This document shows, piece after piece, positions 1-13,593 of a stretch of 64,000 nt of DNA. The notes below the pieces were generated by a model, which ran no database searches, was not told the origin of the DNA, and worked only from the letters and a program-made list of their open reading frames with translations. Positions within the stretch are counted from its first letter, which is position 1. Each line of letters starts with the position of its first letter. The translations under genes and the position numbers were made by a program. The stretch is from Litomosoides sigmodontis (Eukaryota > Nematoda > Chromadorea > Rhabditida > Onchocercidae). The DNA is taken from assembly GCA_963070105.1 (NCBI GenBank), contig OY718808.1, positions 921,738-985,737 on the forward strand. Direction: 5' to 3'.

Positions 1-3000
1 TAATCATAATAGACGACGAATTATTCCTATATATCTGTTTCTTTCATTTCGATCTCTTTTATTATTTTCATTTTAATTTATGATTTCATTAATTTTTTCA
101 TCGCAATTTTTGCTTCACTTTAATCGAAGGTTTTGTTGCTTAATTTTATATTTAGGGGAAATCAACCAATTCTGTTAGAATTATTAGATAATTGGCAAAT
201 ATTTTTGTTTTTTTCGAGTTGGAAAAAGATAAAATTTTAAGTAACGAGAAAGAGGAAATGAGAAGAAGAAGTAATCGTTAACTGTAACGATTGTTTCAGA
301 CGTCTGAAACTGTCGTTTGGTAGAAAATTAAAATCTTTTACAAATCAAGAAAAAATCTAAAATAACTTATAAACTGTTATCCTATTAACCTAAAATAACT
401 GTTATCCTCCTCTGCCATCCATTACAGGTGCTGAGTGTTCTTCGTTTAGCCTCATTTTTCTCTCCTTTTCTTGGCTTTCTTTGATCTTCAGAGAAGGAGT
501 GAAACTTTCAATATAATGCAGTTCAGCAGTAATTATTGAAATGCCCAGCTGATAACTAACAATTGTCAATAATATCAGCTAAAAAATTCAACAGATAATT
601 TCAAAAAGCTAAAAGCTCTAACTGATTATTTTTATAGATTATTTGTATAATAAAATTAACTGTTAGAGATTAAATTGAAGAAATGGGGGAGAATTGAGCA
701 CCAAATTGTGAAAAATTTGCCATAATCCATTGTAAAATATGACCTTATAGATAATAAATAAACAGTTGTAAAAAATTATTTGGAAAATTTCCAGCAAAAA
801 AATGATAGCAGATCTCGACCAATTTTGAACCAAAAATGGCAGACAATAAAAGTTAAAAAAAGAAGAATTCAAAGGGACAACTGGCAAACGGAGATCTTAA
901 GTCAGTGTATGAAAGCTAAAAATGACACTTTGAAAGTTCTAACTTAGTTGTCGCCATTAGCCAATGATAGCATAAAAAGCTTTATAAGTGGTAGGTAAGC
1001 TATATGAGTGGACATCTTGCATAAGCAGGTAAGTAAACAATAGAGGTAAAATTAATAATTGAAATAGAATATATAGGGATTGTTGACAAAATCAAACAAT
1101 GCTAATGCAGCATCATTTGTTCACGGCTGGGAACGAAAGGTAGCAGTGAGTTTTGCAAGTAACAGTAAGCAATGGGAATATCGGGATTATCGTACTGTCA
1201 AGATATTGTTGACCGGCATTTCACGATCTTGTTACGCGTATAACAATTTTATCAGTTCTTCCTATAATCTTTTTGCAGTTACACATAGAGCTTTATTTGA
1301 GATATTGCACAACCTTTGCGAAATGTATAAAATTTCAGAAACCTTATTGAATTTCAATAATTTTTTTAAATCCAACTTTCTTGCCTTTCTCCAACACTAT
1401 CAATGTGGTTGGTTAAATTTACGCATACGAAGGAACATTTGTTGATGCAACATAGGAAGGAACTGCAAGGATACTGTATTAAAAGAGTGTAATTGACTTT
1501 TAAGTAGTGCATTGATTCAGGAACTTGGCTAGTAACTAGTAATAGGAAACTGCTAGTAATTAAATTACAGCTCTTCAGACGTTGTAAAAACTGAAAAATC
1601 TAACTCTAGAATGTTGTCGAACTTACAGGTAGAGTTCATTGGTACCGATTCTTTTGGACGGATTACCGATTCCAATCATTGTTGGAACAATGTCATTTTT
1701 GGCTTTCCATATATTATCAGCAAACTGTTTTGGACTGTACTGTCTTTATATATGCAGCGTTATTGCAGCTATATACGTACATACGTCATTTAACGATACG
1801 TAAAATATGTAGATGAAATGTAGCTGAAAAAAAAAGTTGCAACATGCCTGAAACGATTCAAAAGTTGTAGCAAACAATTATCGTGAAATTCAGCTTGATT
1901 TTATTGCCACATAAAGCAATGGCATTACTGTTAATGAGATTATTATTTTATTACAAAGCTTGTATTATGTCCGATAACTAGTGGATAACCTTAAGAATTT
2001 CATGGTTTAAAGGATTGGCAGTATTTGAGCGTGAATTTCTTGAACTTTCTACGTGGAATAGAGACCTATAACTTGTTCATACATTTCTACACTTTTTAAG
2101 CCTTACATTCGCTTTAAAAAATCACGCAGCTAAAGGTATGAGACGTAGAGTACCTGACGTATCAGGATTACCTATTCTACAATATTTGATAATCAATGCT
2201 TAATTAAGTAAAGAAACCTAACAATCTTAGATTTCATAATGTATTTCGATTACCTTCCGGATTCCTTTCAATTTCAACATTTTGATTTTTCACTCTCCTT
2301 CTCTTTCGGTCATAATTTTCAGTAATTTTTGTAAAAATCTAATATCAAATTCCTCTTTCTTTAAATCTAATTACTTAGATGTCTTGCAGTGATGTCTTAT
2401 AATCCCATTACCCTTACTTATTGCAACATGCCTCCTTCCGTTAAATTACTAATTGATATTGATCAAGTAATTATGGAGAAATTTTTAATCATTAGTAAAA
2501 CTCAAATATTAATTGATAAAAAAACAAGAAAAGAAGGAAAACAATATAGGAAATCACAGTATGCCGAAAGCTATCGCCATAAATATAATAAAACATTATT
2601 TGAATGTAAAAAATTCGAAATTATTTTTCTCTCCACGTATTGGCCAGTTTTCACACTTTAACTCCACCCATCAATCAATTTGACCCGCCCATGTTGTATT
2701 ACTTCAATGATTGGAGGTGGATGAGGGGGAGAGATACGATGGGATGTTAGCGGTGCGTAGGAGGAGAAGGAAGAGAGAGAGAGAGTTGAAGAGAGGGATA
2801 GGAGAAGTTGCAACAAAATTTGAAGATTTGGTAGGACAGAGAGGGACAGAAAGGATGGTGAGGTAGTATAAGTGATTATTTGGTAGTAAGTAGTAGTACA
2901 CTACTAACTAGGAGAGGTAGTGCGGGTAGGAGTGGTAGATAGTAGTGAATCCATGATGTGGTGCTTTTTAGGGGAATGGGAGGAAATGGGGAAATTCGAC

Positions 3001-5271
3001 GAGGATTGGACGAGGTGAGAATTGGGAGGAAAATGGGGTGGGCGAGGAAGGGCTAAGGCGGAAGAGGGACGGGAAGTGAAGTTCTTCAGTATTTGTCTTA
3101 AGAGGATGGATGGTTAGTACTTGGGATAGTTCGAAAGAACAATCCACCACTTTTATTTCCAAAAGTATACTTAACTAACAGCTCAAAATTCCAAACTTGA
3201 ACTTTCCCTTTTCTCCCTCTTTTCCTTCTTTCCCTCTCTTCCTCTCTTCCTCTCCCTCTCTCTCCTCTCTCAGTATTCCATTTGCTTTTTCCAAGGAAAA
3301 AAAACGAGAAAGATAAGTGACAAAAATTCAAGCCCACTTATGTTCATCATTCTCAAGCACTGTACAAAATGCATAATGATGATGATGATGATCATTAAGG
3401 ATCTATTCAAATATCATTATTGATCATTGGATTTGTTACTACTGCTATCAATTATTATTGTTATCACTAATAATTATTAATTATAATTATGATTGCCGCT
3501 ATTGTTATCGTTTATATTTTAATAGCATTAAAAATTTAATTCATTTGATGGCTTCTGATAGGGCTAGAAATGTGATTTGTCGCAATAACTGTTTAGCAAT
3601 TATAATTTTAGAAGGATGAAGTAAAGGAAAAACAAAACTGAAATATGATAATTTCCTCATAGTTTTACGATGATAATTTCATTTAAATTTCAATTCTCAC
3701 AAAAAGTTAATTGAACGAATTTTTGTAGAAAATATTTTCATCGCTTTTGTTGCTCTTCTAATAGTTTTTGACGAAATCCTAGAATTCAAGTTTTTTTTTC
3801 AAAATTCAATCGAAGTGCAAGGTCCGACATTTGAAGTGTTAACATTATTTTATTATCACAAATTTAGAAAATTTGGCTCTTTCATTTTTTTGCATTTAAT
3901 TCAATTACTCTGTTAATAAAACATCTGTTTCTTCAAGTTCATTAAGTCATCATTCCCGCTTTATTTTTAATTTTTTAATTTTCCTGTTAACTAATTATGC
4001 TGCGGCTTATTTCATAGAGTGCAAAATATATCGTCTAAAAATTGCTCATTTTTCAAAATTTGAATTATTCAATGGTTACTTGTGTCATTTAAGGGAAGTT
4101 AATTAATCACAACTGCTGCACAACACGTGCAGGGTATTGATTAATATTGATTTATTGACCGATCAAAAAAACGATTAGCGGGAATGGTTGTGAGCATTTT
4201 GTTAGAATTTGTCATCCTGCCAATGCTACTGCATTATCCTGCAGTTTTTTTTTCATTTTTTTGTACTATAAAACTGACTTATTCACGTTACACTCATTTC
4301 ATCGTTTGTTCCTATCATTTCAGAGATTTTTATTTCAAAATTAAATTTGAATTTGTTGATTTCCATTAATGTAGGATAATAAAATGTGAAAAAAAAGCAC
4401 ATTAAAATTCGTTGAATTAGTTTCGGAGAGATTAAATGAACACATATATATTAAGGAGAAATAAAAATTAAAAATTAACATATAAGCGAAATATCCTTTT
4501 CATTCAAAATTGGCGTAAATTAAAATTTAGCGTTATTCTTTAAATTTAAAATAATATGTAGATTGGTGGCTGTAGTATTTCTAGTGATTTAATAATTGAT
4601 AAATGAATGAATAGTTAAATTGTTCGATAGGACTGAAATTTAACGGTAGATATAACAGAGTATTACGTTGACTCAAAATGCGAACTGTTTGAAATTTTGA
4701 GTTATTTAATATGCATTCTATGACGCTTAATAGGTGCAGTAATTTTATTACGTGCTTTTGAGAACCACAAATAAAGCTTTTCAAGATTTCAAAATTGAAA
4801 TTAATCTTTTTTCATTTCACATCCCGACTGAACATATATCAAATATTCAGATGTGTGTTTAACAATTTCAACTCAAAAGTATCGAGTTGCTTGTTTAATG
4901 CCTAAATGTGAAGGCAGCAAAAAAGCGAAATCCAAAAAAGCACAAAAAATTCTCCGTCGAAAAAATATAAATGTGAATTGAATTTTTTTACAGCAAAAAT
5001 TTGATTTCGTATTTTTGTCAATTTTTCTGTGACACCGTTTGTTGCAGTAAGATAAGTCTTAAGAGTGTGAGAAGTTAGGCAAGACTGAGCAACGATGGTG
5101 AGATAAACTAACTGTAAATGGGTAATTTGGAACGATGACTGCCATATGTTAGGTAGTAAAAGCAAAGTGAAAAGAATACTTTTACAATTGTTACTTTATT
5201 TTTGTTCCACAAAAAGTATGCAAAGACTTTCAGGGCTATTTGCATTTAGATTTTTTAGCAAAATTGTATTT
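1..5271. other. 5' flank of the NK-2 homeobox gene, no confident gene
   Basis: AT-rich non-coding DNA. The longest open stretch is 1080-1445 (+, about 120 codons, TTG start); it has no recognisable motif and no splice context, so I do not call it a gene. A purine/G-rich block lies at 2705-3110 and a C/T tract at 3190-3277. A short ATG microsatellite lies near 3374-3396. An upstream coding exon of the homeobox gene could be hidden here, because its first visible exon is open back to the splice acceptor at 5274, but I could not find one. Confidence 0.6.
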
Positions 5272-5274
5272 CAG
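5266..5274 (+). promoter_or_regulatory. 3' splice acceptor upstream of the homeobox ATG (SL or cis)
   Basis: A T-rich tract ends in GTATTTCAG at 5274, 26 bases before the ATG at 5301. In nematodes this arrangement is typical of a spliced-leader trans-splice site. The frame is also open from the acceptor to the ATG, so a cis-spliced upstream coding exon is the alternative. Confidence 0.5.
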
Positions 5275-5300
5275 GTCAAGTTCATCAACGTTTGCTGAAA

Positions 5301-5831
5301 ATGGCAGCAAACTCGGCACCGAGCAGTATAACATCACTGGATGCATCACCAGTAGGCTTTTCCGGTTATCGACCTGCAAATAACACAATACATTCGGTAA
5401 CTGGAACCGGTTCAAACAGTGGTATGGGAACGGCAGCGACACATGCAAGTTCTGCCGCAGCATCATCAGCATTCAGTGCATCTCCTTATCTCACCGGTCA
5501 TTTTGGCAATAGTTATCAACCGGGACCAGACTTTTCAAGGTTAATCCAAAAATCTCTCATAACAAATTTTCAGCTTTCGTTTTGAATTTTAATTTTTTTA
5601 ATCTTGAACTTTTTAATTTTTAGCTATGTTGCAAATGCGCCAACAGCAGCTGGTTGGTACGGTACGCATGATCCACGGCTTGGTTTGTTTGCATTACTGA
5701 AAATTGATCATTTTATGTGAATTTCATTCATTGTTGCTCAACTCACTATCCTTCACTAATAGTCCATAAGTTCAATCTACCAGTTCTAATTTTTTTAAAC
5801 AGTGAAGATTAAAGTTTTGAAAGAATGAGAA

Positions 5832-5877
<46 letters not shown>

Positions 5878-5981
5878 TTCGGTTTTTGTTTCAGTGAAAG
5901 TGACAACCATTCATTTTAATTTATTATAACAAATAACAGCTAATTATTAAATGCATATGCGAGTGTAACAGGTAATATGTC

Positions 5982-6045
<64 letters not shown>

Positions 6046-9000
6046 CCATGTTTGACATCCATTTACTTATTTACTTCGACTTTGATGAATAATAGCTAGG
6101 AAAGTTTTATCATTTTCAAATTTCTCAAACAATTCAATCAGATTTTTTAATTTAATTTTTAAGCTATTTGTTAATTTAAAAAATTGATATACAATGCGAG
6201 AATTTGAAATGGATAAACGATTGATGCAAAAAAAGGCTGCAATTTTTGTGGTAACCTAACAAAAGATAAATGATATTTAAGTGGCTTTAATTTTAAAAAA
6301 TTTGCAAGAAATGGTTTAATTTTTTATCAAACTATCATAAATGATCGAAATCGCCAGTTTACTTTCTTCCCTCACCTGATCAACAATGAATTCACATCAA
6401 ATCATTTGCATTCCTGCGCCAAACATTCTTTTCGGAAAATGAGAACAATGGATGTGGTGGTGGTGCGAGATTTAGGGTCAGTTAAAAGTGGATAAAAAAA
6501 AAGCGGTGGTGGATTATCCGGGATCTAAGTTCCTCAACTTCATTTTCTACCTCATTATCATATGATTAAGCTTATTAACTACCTCAATATCATTCAGATC
6601 AGCTTACTGTTGCTATCACTGAAGTTGCGCACACATCCTACCACTTTGATTATTTCAATATTTGATTTAACCCTTCTCTTTTTTTGTTTTCCATTCCTTT
6701 CCCCTCTTTGAATGTTTGCAAGTTTAAATTTTAATAAAAAAGTTTAATTATTGTACATTTTTTTAATTTTGTAATTATTCCAAAATATGAAATTTTTTTG
6801 TTTGCTTCATTTTGTCCTTCAGTTCCTTTTTACTCAAATTTGCCAGAAAAATTGAACTAATTGGTCCATCTAACAGTTCCCATCCGTTCATTCGCATCAA
6901 AATCAATAATTTGCTACATTTCAATATTTCATGTTTCATCTCATACTATCCAATTCAGTAATTTCTTTTTACGCGTTTTTTTAAAATTTTCTTCTTCATC
7001 TACCTTTCCACTCCTTCATTCTTTCATTCTCTTCTCTCTTACGTCACACTCGTCGTTCTCCCCTTCTCACTCTCACTCATACCTCATTTCATCTATTTTC
7101 CACAAATGAAAATGAGGTCAAAAACCAGTAAGTGATGAAATGTTGAAATTTCCTCCTCTCTCTCTCTCCCTCCCTCCCTCTCTTCGTCTTCATGCCTACC
7201 TCAGCCAGTATCCTTGTATATTTCACTTCTAATTTACATTCAGTCAAACAGATTGACAAATATTAACATAAAATATACAAATGCAGGAAGAATAGGTAAA
7301 AGGGAAGGTAAAAGGTATCAAATAAAAGAAGGTATTTTAACAAATGCAATAAATTTCCAATAAAGAAATGATAATGGAAGTGTGTAAATATGTATGGTAC
7401 AATGATGGTAAGGTCACTGTTGTTGTCTACAGTATCCTCGAATCCTCATTTCACACTTAAATGTCGGAGAAGAAAACATTGAAATTAAAATTTAACACAT
7501 TTTTCAATCCAATAATTTGATATTACTCAAAAATTTCAAAAAGACAAAAACATAGAAAAATTTCGCCCTCCTTTCGTTCTCTCAGATGAAAAAAAATTAG
7601 AAAACATAAAATTTTGACACTTTTTCCATTTGTAGGGCAAAAGGCAAACAAATAAAAAAATTTCATCGCTTGAAATTTTTAGCTAATTACTAAAATTAAA
7701 TGAGTGAATTTATTATTATTAAAGTAGAATCTTGTCCTACAACCTTTTAGTTGCTTTTTTTTTTCTTCAATTCATTCAATTATATCGACTTTGTAATCGC
7801 AGAGGTATCCGTTTGCATTTTCCCTTTTTTTTTTCGAACTGCTCCAAACATTTCCCCGCATAATATATTATTTAATTAATTGGTTTATTAATTAATTAGC
7901 ATGTTGATAATTGAATAATTAAATGTGGATAGCAGAAGTAAATGACAGATAGAAGATTGATCGTTTAATGATTGTGTGCAAATGGAGTGAGACGATTGCA
8001 CACCCCTGCTGTTGCATTTGTCGCCCTCTCTCCGTGTACATTGATAGATGTGTGTGTACGGGTGTGTCACACGGGTCCGTGTGTGTGTGTGTGTTTTTTG
8101 TGTACTTTTAATAAATTGTATAAGTTAGATGCACGGGAATCGGATGAGCTTTCATTCATATTGTGATGAGAATTAATTCTGATGAACAGCAGGATGCCAA
8201 TTTACCCATACGAATAATGGAACATTTACCAAACACTCTTACCTACTAGTAATACTCATCCAATTTAGGTTATTTTTAATCAGCTAAATTAAGTTAAATT
8301 AACCTCGGTCAGCTAAATTAAATTATTTTTTATTAATCTAAAAGTTGTTAAAAAACTTATCGTTATGCTACTTTTAGTCAGTTCAACCGAGTGACAGAAA
8401 ATTTATGTTACTACTTTTAATCAATTCAATTAAGTTGCTAAATAAAGTTGAATTAAATGATAGTAATTATCTTTGCAGCAAATGTAACGAAGCAGTAAAA
8501 TTTGAATAAGTTCAATTAGCAAACATGAACGAATTGGAAAATTTGAGTTAATTTGAAAATGCTGGAGAAAAAAATTATTAAATTGCAGTACCTCGATTAG
8601 GTTCCGGTTTTGGTCTTAATTGTGGTATTAATCCGGCGCATGCAGCAATGCAAGGATTGCAACTACCACTTTCCGGTCACGTTGGATCGAGGCGCAAAAG
8701 ACGAGTGCTTTTTTCACAAAATCAAGTTTATGAATTGGAACGGCGCTTTCGTGCATCGAAATATTTAACGGCACCGGAGCGTGAAGCATTAGCTAATTCC
8801 ATTGGACTTTCAGCAACACAGGTTTCCATGCTACCATCTTCCGTTTGCTGTTTGCGTCTTTCCCTCCTTCCTGGCATTAATTAGGAAATTAGCTTAATCA
8901 ATTTATTTTGAATGGAAACTACGTACAGTTAGTTACAGGTAAAAATATGGTTTCAAAATCATCGTTATAAGTGTAAACGTCAGGAAAAAGAACGGAAAAT

Positions 9001-9787
9001 GACTGATGGCAGTAGAGGACGAGAAGAGAGTCAGTCACCCGGACCATCTAGGACACCCACACCTTTAGATGGTAGCAATATCGATAAGTAAGTGTGTTTT
9101 AAAAAGTTTAATTTCAAAGTGATTTCTTTCTTTGAAAAAAAAAATTGAATTGCTGCAAAAAAGGCAGTGCAATAATTTTACTTGGCTTGATAAATTTGTC
9201 GTGAAAAAATTTAATTTTTCCATTTAATCAGCACCTTATCACTTATCACTCTAGAATTCTACTTTCGATGTCTGGAGTACTAGCATTACTTGTAGAAAAA
9301 TGAACGTTTCAATTTTGGTGAAAGATGGGAAACGATGTGATAATGTGCATAGTGTTGTTGGTGCGCCGGATTCGAATCCGGAACACTTGCTAAATTTGAC
9401 CGCATTACCTGACAGCATACCGGATTTGAAAAATCAATTTTATCAACAAGTATGATTTTCTTTTGCTAATCGCGCACAATGAAAATACTTTGCAAACGTA
9501 CAAGCTCGTTAACCCAACGAAAAGCAATTAGTGCTTAATGAAAAAAACTTATCAGTACGAAATTGAAATGCTTATTTGTAAAATTGAAATTTACCGCTGC
9601 AAAACTAAGAACGAACATTTTAGCTTTCAAAATTTTCTTAAATTTTATTTAAAAAAGTGAAAATTCTTCTTAGGCAATGTGTCAGCCGAGCAATATGTAT
9701 CAGCAAGGAACGTTTCCATTTCCGCCATTTGGTGCACAGCCATATCCAACTGCTCAAAATCCCTACTATCCATATTATGCAAAATAA
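5301..9787 (+). CDS. NK-2 class homeobox transcription factor (NKX2-1/scro/ceh-24 type), six exons
   Basis: A nuclear DNA-binding developmental regulator. Exons: 5301-5539, 5624-5682, 8589-8821, 8939-9087, 9296-9449, 9674-9787; all GT-AG, phases close, 315 aa. Residues 1-79 are Ser/Ala/Thr-rich. Residues 90-100 carry [10 protein letters not shown], matching the GWYG..DPR motif ahead of the homeodomain in NKX2-1/scarecrow. The homeodomain is about 134-193, from [10 protein letters not shown] to [11 protein letters not shown], with Tyr54, the NK-2 hallmark. An intron splits it between Gln44 and Val45. The NK-2-specific domain is at about 230-241 ([11 protein letters not shown]). The C-terminus is Tyr/Pro-rich and ends YYPYYAK. 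No tinman-type TN motif is visible; it may lie in an unseen upstream exon. Intron 2 (2.9 kb) is by far the largest and may hold enhancers. NK-2 class is near certain. The exact orthologue (ceh-24 versus ceh-27 or another) is not settled, so no symbol is given. Confidence 0.93.
5834..5877. repeat. (GTA)n microsatellite
   Basis: About 14 uninterrupted GTA units in intron 2 of the homeobox gene. Confidence 0.95.
5988..6044. repeat. (GT)n microsatellite
   Basis: About 28 uninterrupted GT units in intron 2 of the homeobox gene. Alternating purine/pyrimidine sequence of this kind can adopt Z-DNA. Confidence 0.95.
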
Positions 9788-9814
9788 AAGTGAAATTTGA
9801 AAAAAAAAATTAAA

Positions 9815-9820
9815 AATAAA
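9815..9820 (+). terminator. Poly(A) signal of the homeobox gene
   Basis: AATAAA lies 28 bases after the stop codon. It is probably the proximal cleavage signal. A second AATAAA at 10905-10910, followed by a T-rich stretch, could serve a longer 3' UTR. Confidence 0.5.
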
Positions 9821-12800
9821 ACAAAAAAGGTAAATGCTTATTATTGTTATTTAATTTTTAATAATTCTATTTAACTATTTAATTTATTGTGTATCTCTAC
9901 TGAATTATTTTAATGTATTATTGTGCGGTTCAAAGAAAAGTTGAAAAACAGTTTCTAACAGCTTTCATTTCCCTTTTTCTTTTTCATTTTTTGCGCATGC
10001 AGCAATTAAATTAATCCATCCATTTTTTCAAAAACTTCATTTTCCCATTTTTCTTTCTACGACCCAAATTTAAATGCAGTCTGCATGGGAGTGTTGTTTA
10101 ATCCATTTGTGTAACTGTCAAAATCGAAATTTGCAATCGCATTTTGCGTTTCATTTGCACAGATCGTTATGACAATGAATAATTTTGGTGGAAATTTAAT
10201 GAAATTTTACAAACATTTATGTCTCTAACATTTTAGCATAGAAATTATCGGTTGTTTTTTATAGCCTAATATTTTTTCCATGATATTTCTTGCATTTTAT
10301 TTCCATTGAATCACTGTAAAATTGAAAATTCTCATTCATTTTATTAATGGAAGAAATCGAAAGCTTAATAATAATTTGCAAACTTAATGGAAAATTGCTA
10401 ACGCTGTAAATTTCATCTAAACAAATGCTTGTAAAATTTCAAATTTACTTAAATTGTATGAATTGTATGAGTCTTGGGTAACATTTTCAATACTTTCCTA
10501 CGTGATGCAAATTTTTTTCAATATCATCATGTCCATAATTTGTTTGTGTAATATTTGCATTTGTTTTGCTTCCTCTACTTTTTTGTTTTCTCTCTTTTCA
10601 GGTGCTATATTATTAATATTTATGTATTTGTTTAATTATTTCAAATTATTTAATTTTAAATGCTATTGGCATTCTTTTTGCAGTGCAAAATGACAAATTT
10701 TGATTGAGCAATTCTCGTTTTTCTGTGTGAAAGATCAATGATCAGGGTGAAAATTCTACATGAAATACAAAAGTTAGAAAATGTACAGTAATTTTTTTGT
10801 TCAATTACATCATTTTGCATGAAATAAGGCTCGTTGAATTCTGCTTTAGCGATCGATGTAGAATATGCTAAACTAATTTATTCTGTATTCATTGTACTGT
10901 GGTCAATAAAGTCTTCCAATGATTTCAAATCTCAATCAACCATCTTACACCGTCATCTTTCTTTTTATCGAAATTAAATTTAAGCACTCTTTCAATCTGA
11001 AGAAAAGTGGACTTTAACTTTTGCAATTTTAACTATTACTTGGAACATTTCCATTGGTATGCTTCATATAAACACAAAATATAATATATCGAACAAATCT
11101 AATAAGCCACAATATTGACTAGCAATATCCGACTAACACTATTTAGCTCTCCTCTATCAGACAGTAAATTTCAACTTTTTTTTGAGTTACTGAGCGTACG
11201 CTTGGAAGTTAAGCGGGAACTTGAAAAAATGAAGTTTGCTTGATTCGTTCCGCAGAAATTTAGCAATGACATTTTCGTAGCACAGTTATGCACAATTCCA
11301 ACTCTTATGGTTTTTAGGATCATAATTTGCATCATTATTATCAGTTAAAAAACGCTAATCGATTTTTGTCTTTCATTCAACAGTAATGAATTTGAAAGTT
11401 TAAAACATTCGACAATTTCTTAATATTTCTTTTGGAGTTGCAAAACTATTTGAACGATTGTAATAAATTTTTCACTTCCGGCTAACTTACCAATGACCTT
11501 CGTAACACTTATTTAATCTTACAGAGATTTATTAATGAACTATTTTTAAACGGAAGGATTGTCAAATGACAGGGAGCAGCGAGTTTGCAACACAAAGGAA
11601 GTGTTATATGCAAATTTCCTAACATACACGTATAATTAAATCAAGAGGTGAAAAAGGTTATGAATCCGATCTGCGGATTAATTTTGATTGAATTGTTCGT
11701 CAATCATAATATACTAATTACTGAGCTTGTCGGAAGCTTTTATTCAAACAAATATAATTATTGCTTTCATGCGAGTGTAACGGATCATTAAGTGCGCCTT
11801 TGGTGTTTGGTGTTTTTTTCGAACAGTTCAAAATTACAGTGACCACAAGTGCTGCAACATAGCACCTCATAATTTACGCGTCATTACCTCATCGTATTAA
11901 TTAGATTAGAAATTTTGCTTACTATCGTTGAATTCCTGCTGTTCTTGCTCACCGTCATATCCCATTCAGTGGGATATTTTTTTTCCCTTTTGATTTGTTG
12001 CCAACAAAAAATATCTTCGTAAAGGAAAAAAAGTAAAAAGCATTTTTTAAAATTTGAAGAAAAACTTTTTTTGAAAAAATTAAATTTATGTCAAATCAGT
12101 CGAAAAATTACACTGCAAAAAAATCAGTCAAAAACTGAATAATTATTTCATAGATTTTAAAAATAAAAAAAATAAAAACTGATAGAAATTTATGTTGTTT
12201 TTTTTTAAATGAAAGTAATCACAATTTAGCTATGTTTGGTGCGAATTGTTTTTCTGTTAATTTGAAGAGATAAGATTTGAATTGAATTTGTCGAAATAAA
12301 TATCAAAAAATTGTTCAAAAAGTCGTGAGAATAACAGTACGTCACATGTCCCTGCATTCCGCTACACTGTCTGTTTTTAGAAATTAATTAAAATTATAAA
12401 TCAGAATGCTATACTGTATTGTTGACTGACCTTGAAATCCTCTAAAACTATTAAGCCTTCCGACAGAGCTCGCAAATCAACCGTTACCTCCAATAATCGG
12501 GCACCGTACGTATCAAAAAGCCGATTTAAGTAATAGTAGCAAACAGTAGTAGCATTAGTGGTGGTAGCACAAAAGTAAACAACTGCAAAAGTACCGCCGT
12601 CCTTTAAAAAAGTAAAGCTTGCCATTACGAGGGCAATCAACCTTTCGGTGACACCGTCCTTTCCATCTTTAGCCTTACAATCCCTCAGTGTTCTGTTTAT
12701 CTTCAGTCTATAGTTTCCCACGACAGTGACTTCTACCTATTTCATTTTGTCGCACATCATCAAAGCAATTTATGCTGCTACTTTATTTGCTAATTGTTTG

Positions 12801-13566
12801 TATAGTAAGTGACTAATAAGTAGAGTAGTGGCGATAATGATATGAGGTGACATGTCGTTGATAAGTAGTAACGATGACAAAGACAGTAGCAAAGTACCCA
12901 TCCATCCGTTCATCCAATCAGCAAGCTAATTGTGAGTAGCTTAGTAAGAGACGTTATCACTTTCTTAGTGGCTTTTCCTTCAATTAGCACGGAAAATGCA
13001 ATAATTACTTGGAAGAAGCGCAAAAATCAGTGAAACAAAAATTTCAATATATTTTTTATTCCTTCACAATTTCATTTCTTTTCTCCACTATTGCTACGGT
13101 AGGTGACACCTTTGTGCAAAAAATAGTTGAAGTGATAAATATCCGCCCAAATCCTTGAAGTTTAAAAAACGCTTTTTTCCGTGCTTTTTATGCATATTAA
13201 AGTACTGCAAAAAAAATTCACCAAAAATTACAGCGAAAATTTTACAACCTTTTATTTTTGCAAGTGAATAAGGATGGATTGAACTTATTTTCATGATTTA
13301 ATTTCAATTTTTTCAAAATTTATCCATCGACTTTATGATAACTGTCAATTGCTCATGCAACAACAACAGCAATGATAGCAAGATAAAAAAGTTGTAATAA
13401 TTCCGCAATGAATGAAAACTACCGTATATCCCCCTCCATTTCCTTCCTTCCTCAGTCTATGCGATCGACCAAACCAAACAACCAATCAACCGACCATCCA
13501 GCAATCCATCCATATTTGTCTTTCAAGAGCTCTTAGCATGAATTTGTTAAATGAAATAGCCGACTA

Positions 13567-13593
13567 ATCATCATCGTCATCATCATCATCATC
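13567..13593. repeat. (CAT)n microsatellite
   Basis: Nine units with one CGT interruption. Confidence 0.85.

Larger units (their letters stand above)
5683..8588 (+). other. Intron 2 of the homeobox gene, with microsatellites
   Basis: A 2.9 kb intron, versus 84-224 bases for the other introns of this gene. It holds a (GTA)n run at 5834-5877, a (GT)n run at 5988-6044, a CT tract near 7157-7185 and a TTAAGTGG motif at 6277-6284. Small ORFs at 6861-7109 and 7888-8166 are composition artefacts. It is a plausible site for enhancers, but I see no coding sequence. Confidence 0.75.

Noticed and set aside
1080..1445. 121-codon plus-strand ORF
   Set aside because: It has a TTG start, no domain and no clear splice signals. 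Chance is plausible.
2859..2880. let-7-like seed TGAGGTAGTA
   Set aside because: The downstream 20 bases do not match let-7 and no complementary arm is present to form a precursor hairpin.
9366..9381. 16-base perfect palindrome resembling a tRNA B-box (TTCGAATCC)
   Set aside because: It lies inside exon 5 of the homeobox gene in a coherent frame, and no tRNA arms surround it. About one such palindrome is expected by chance in a window this size.
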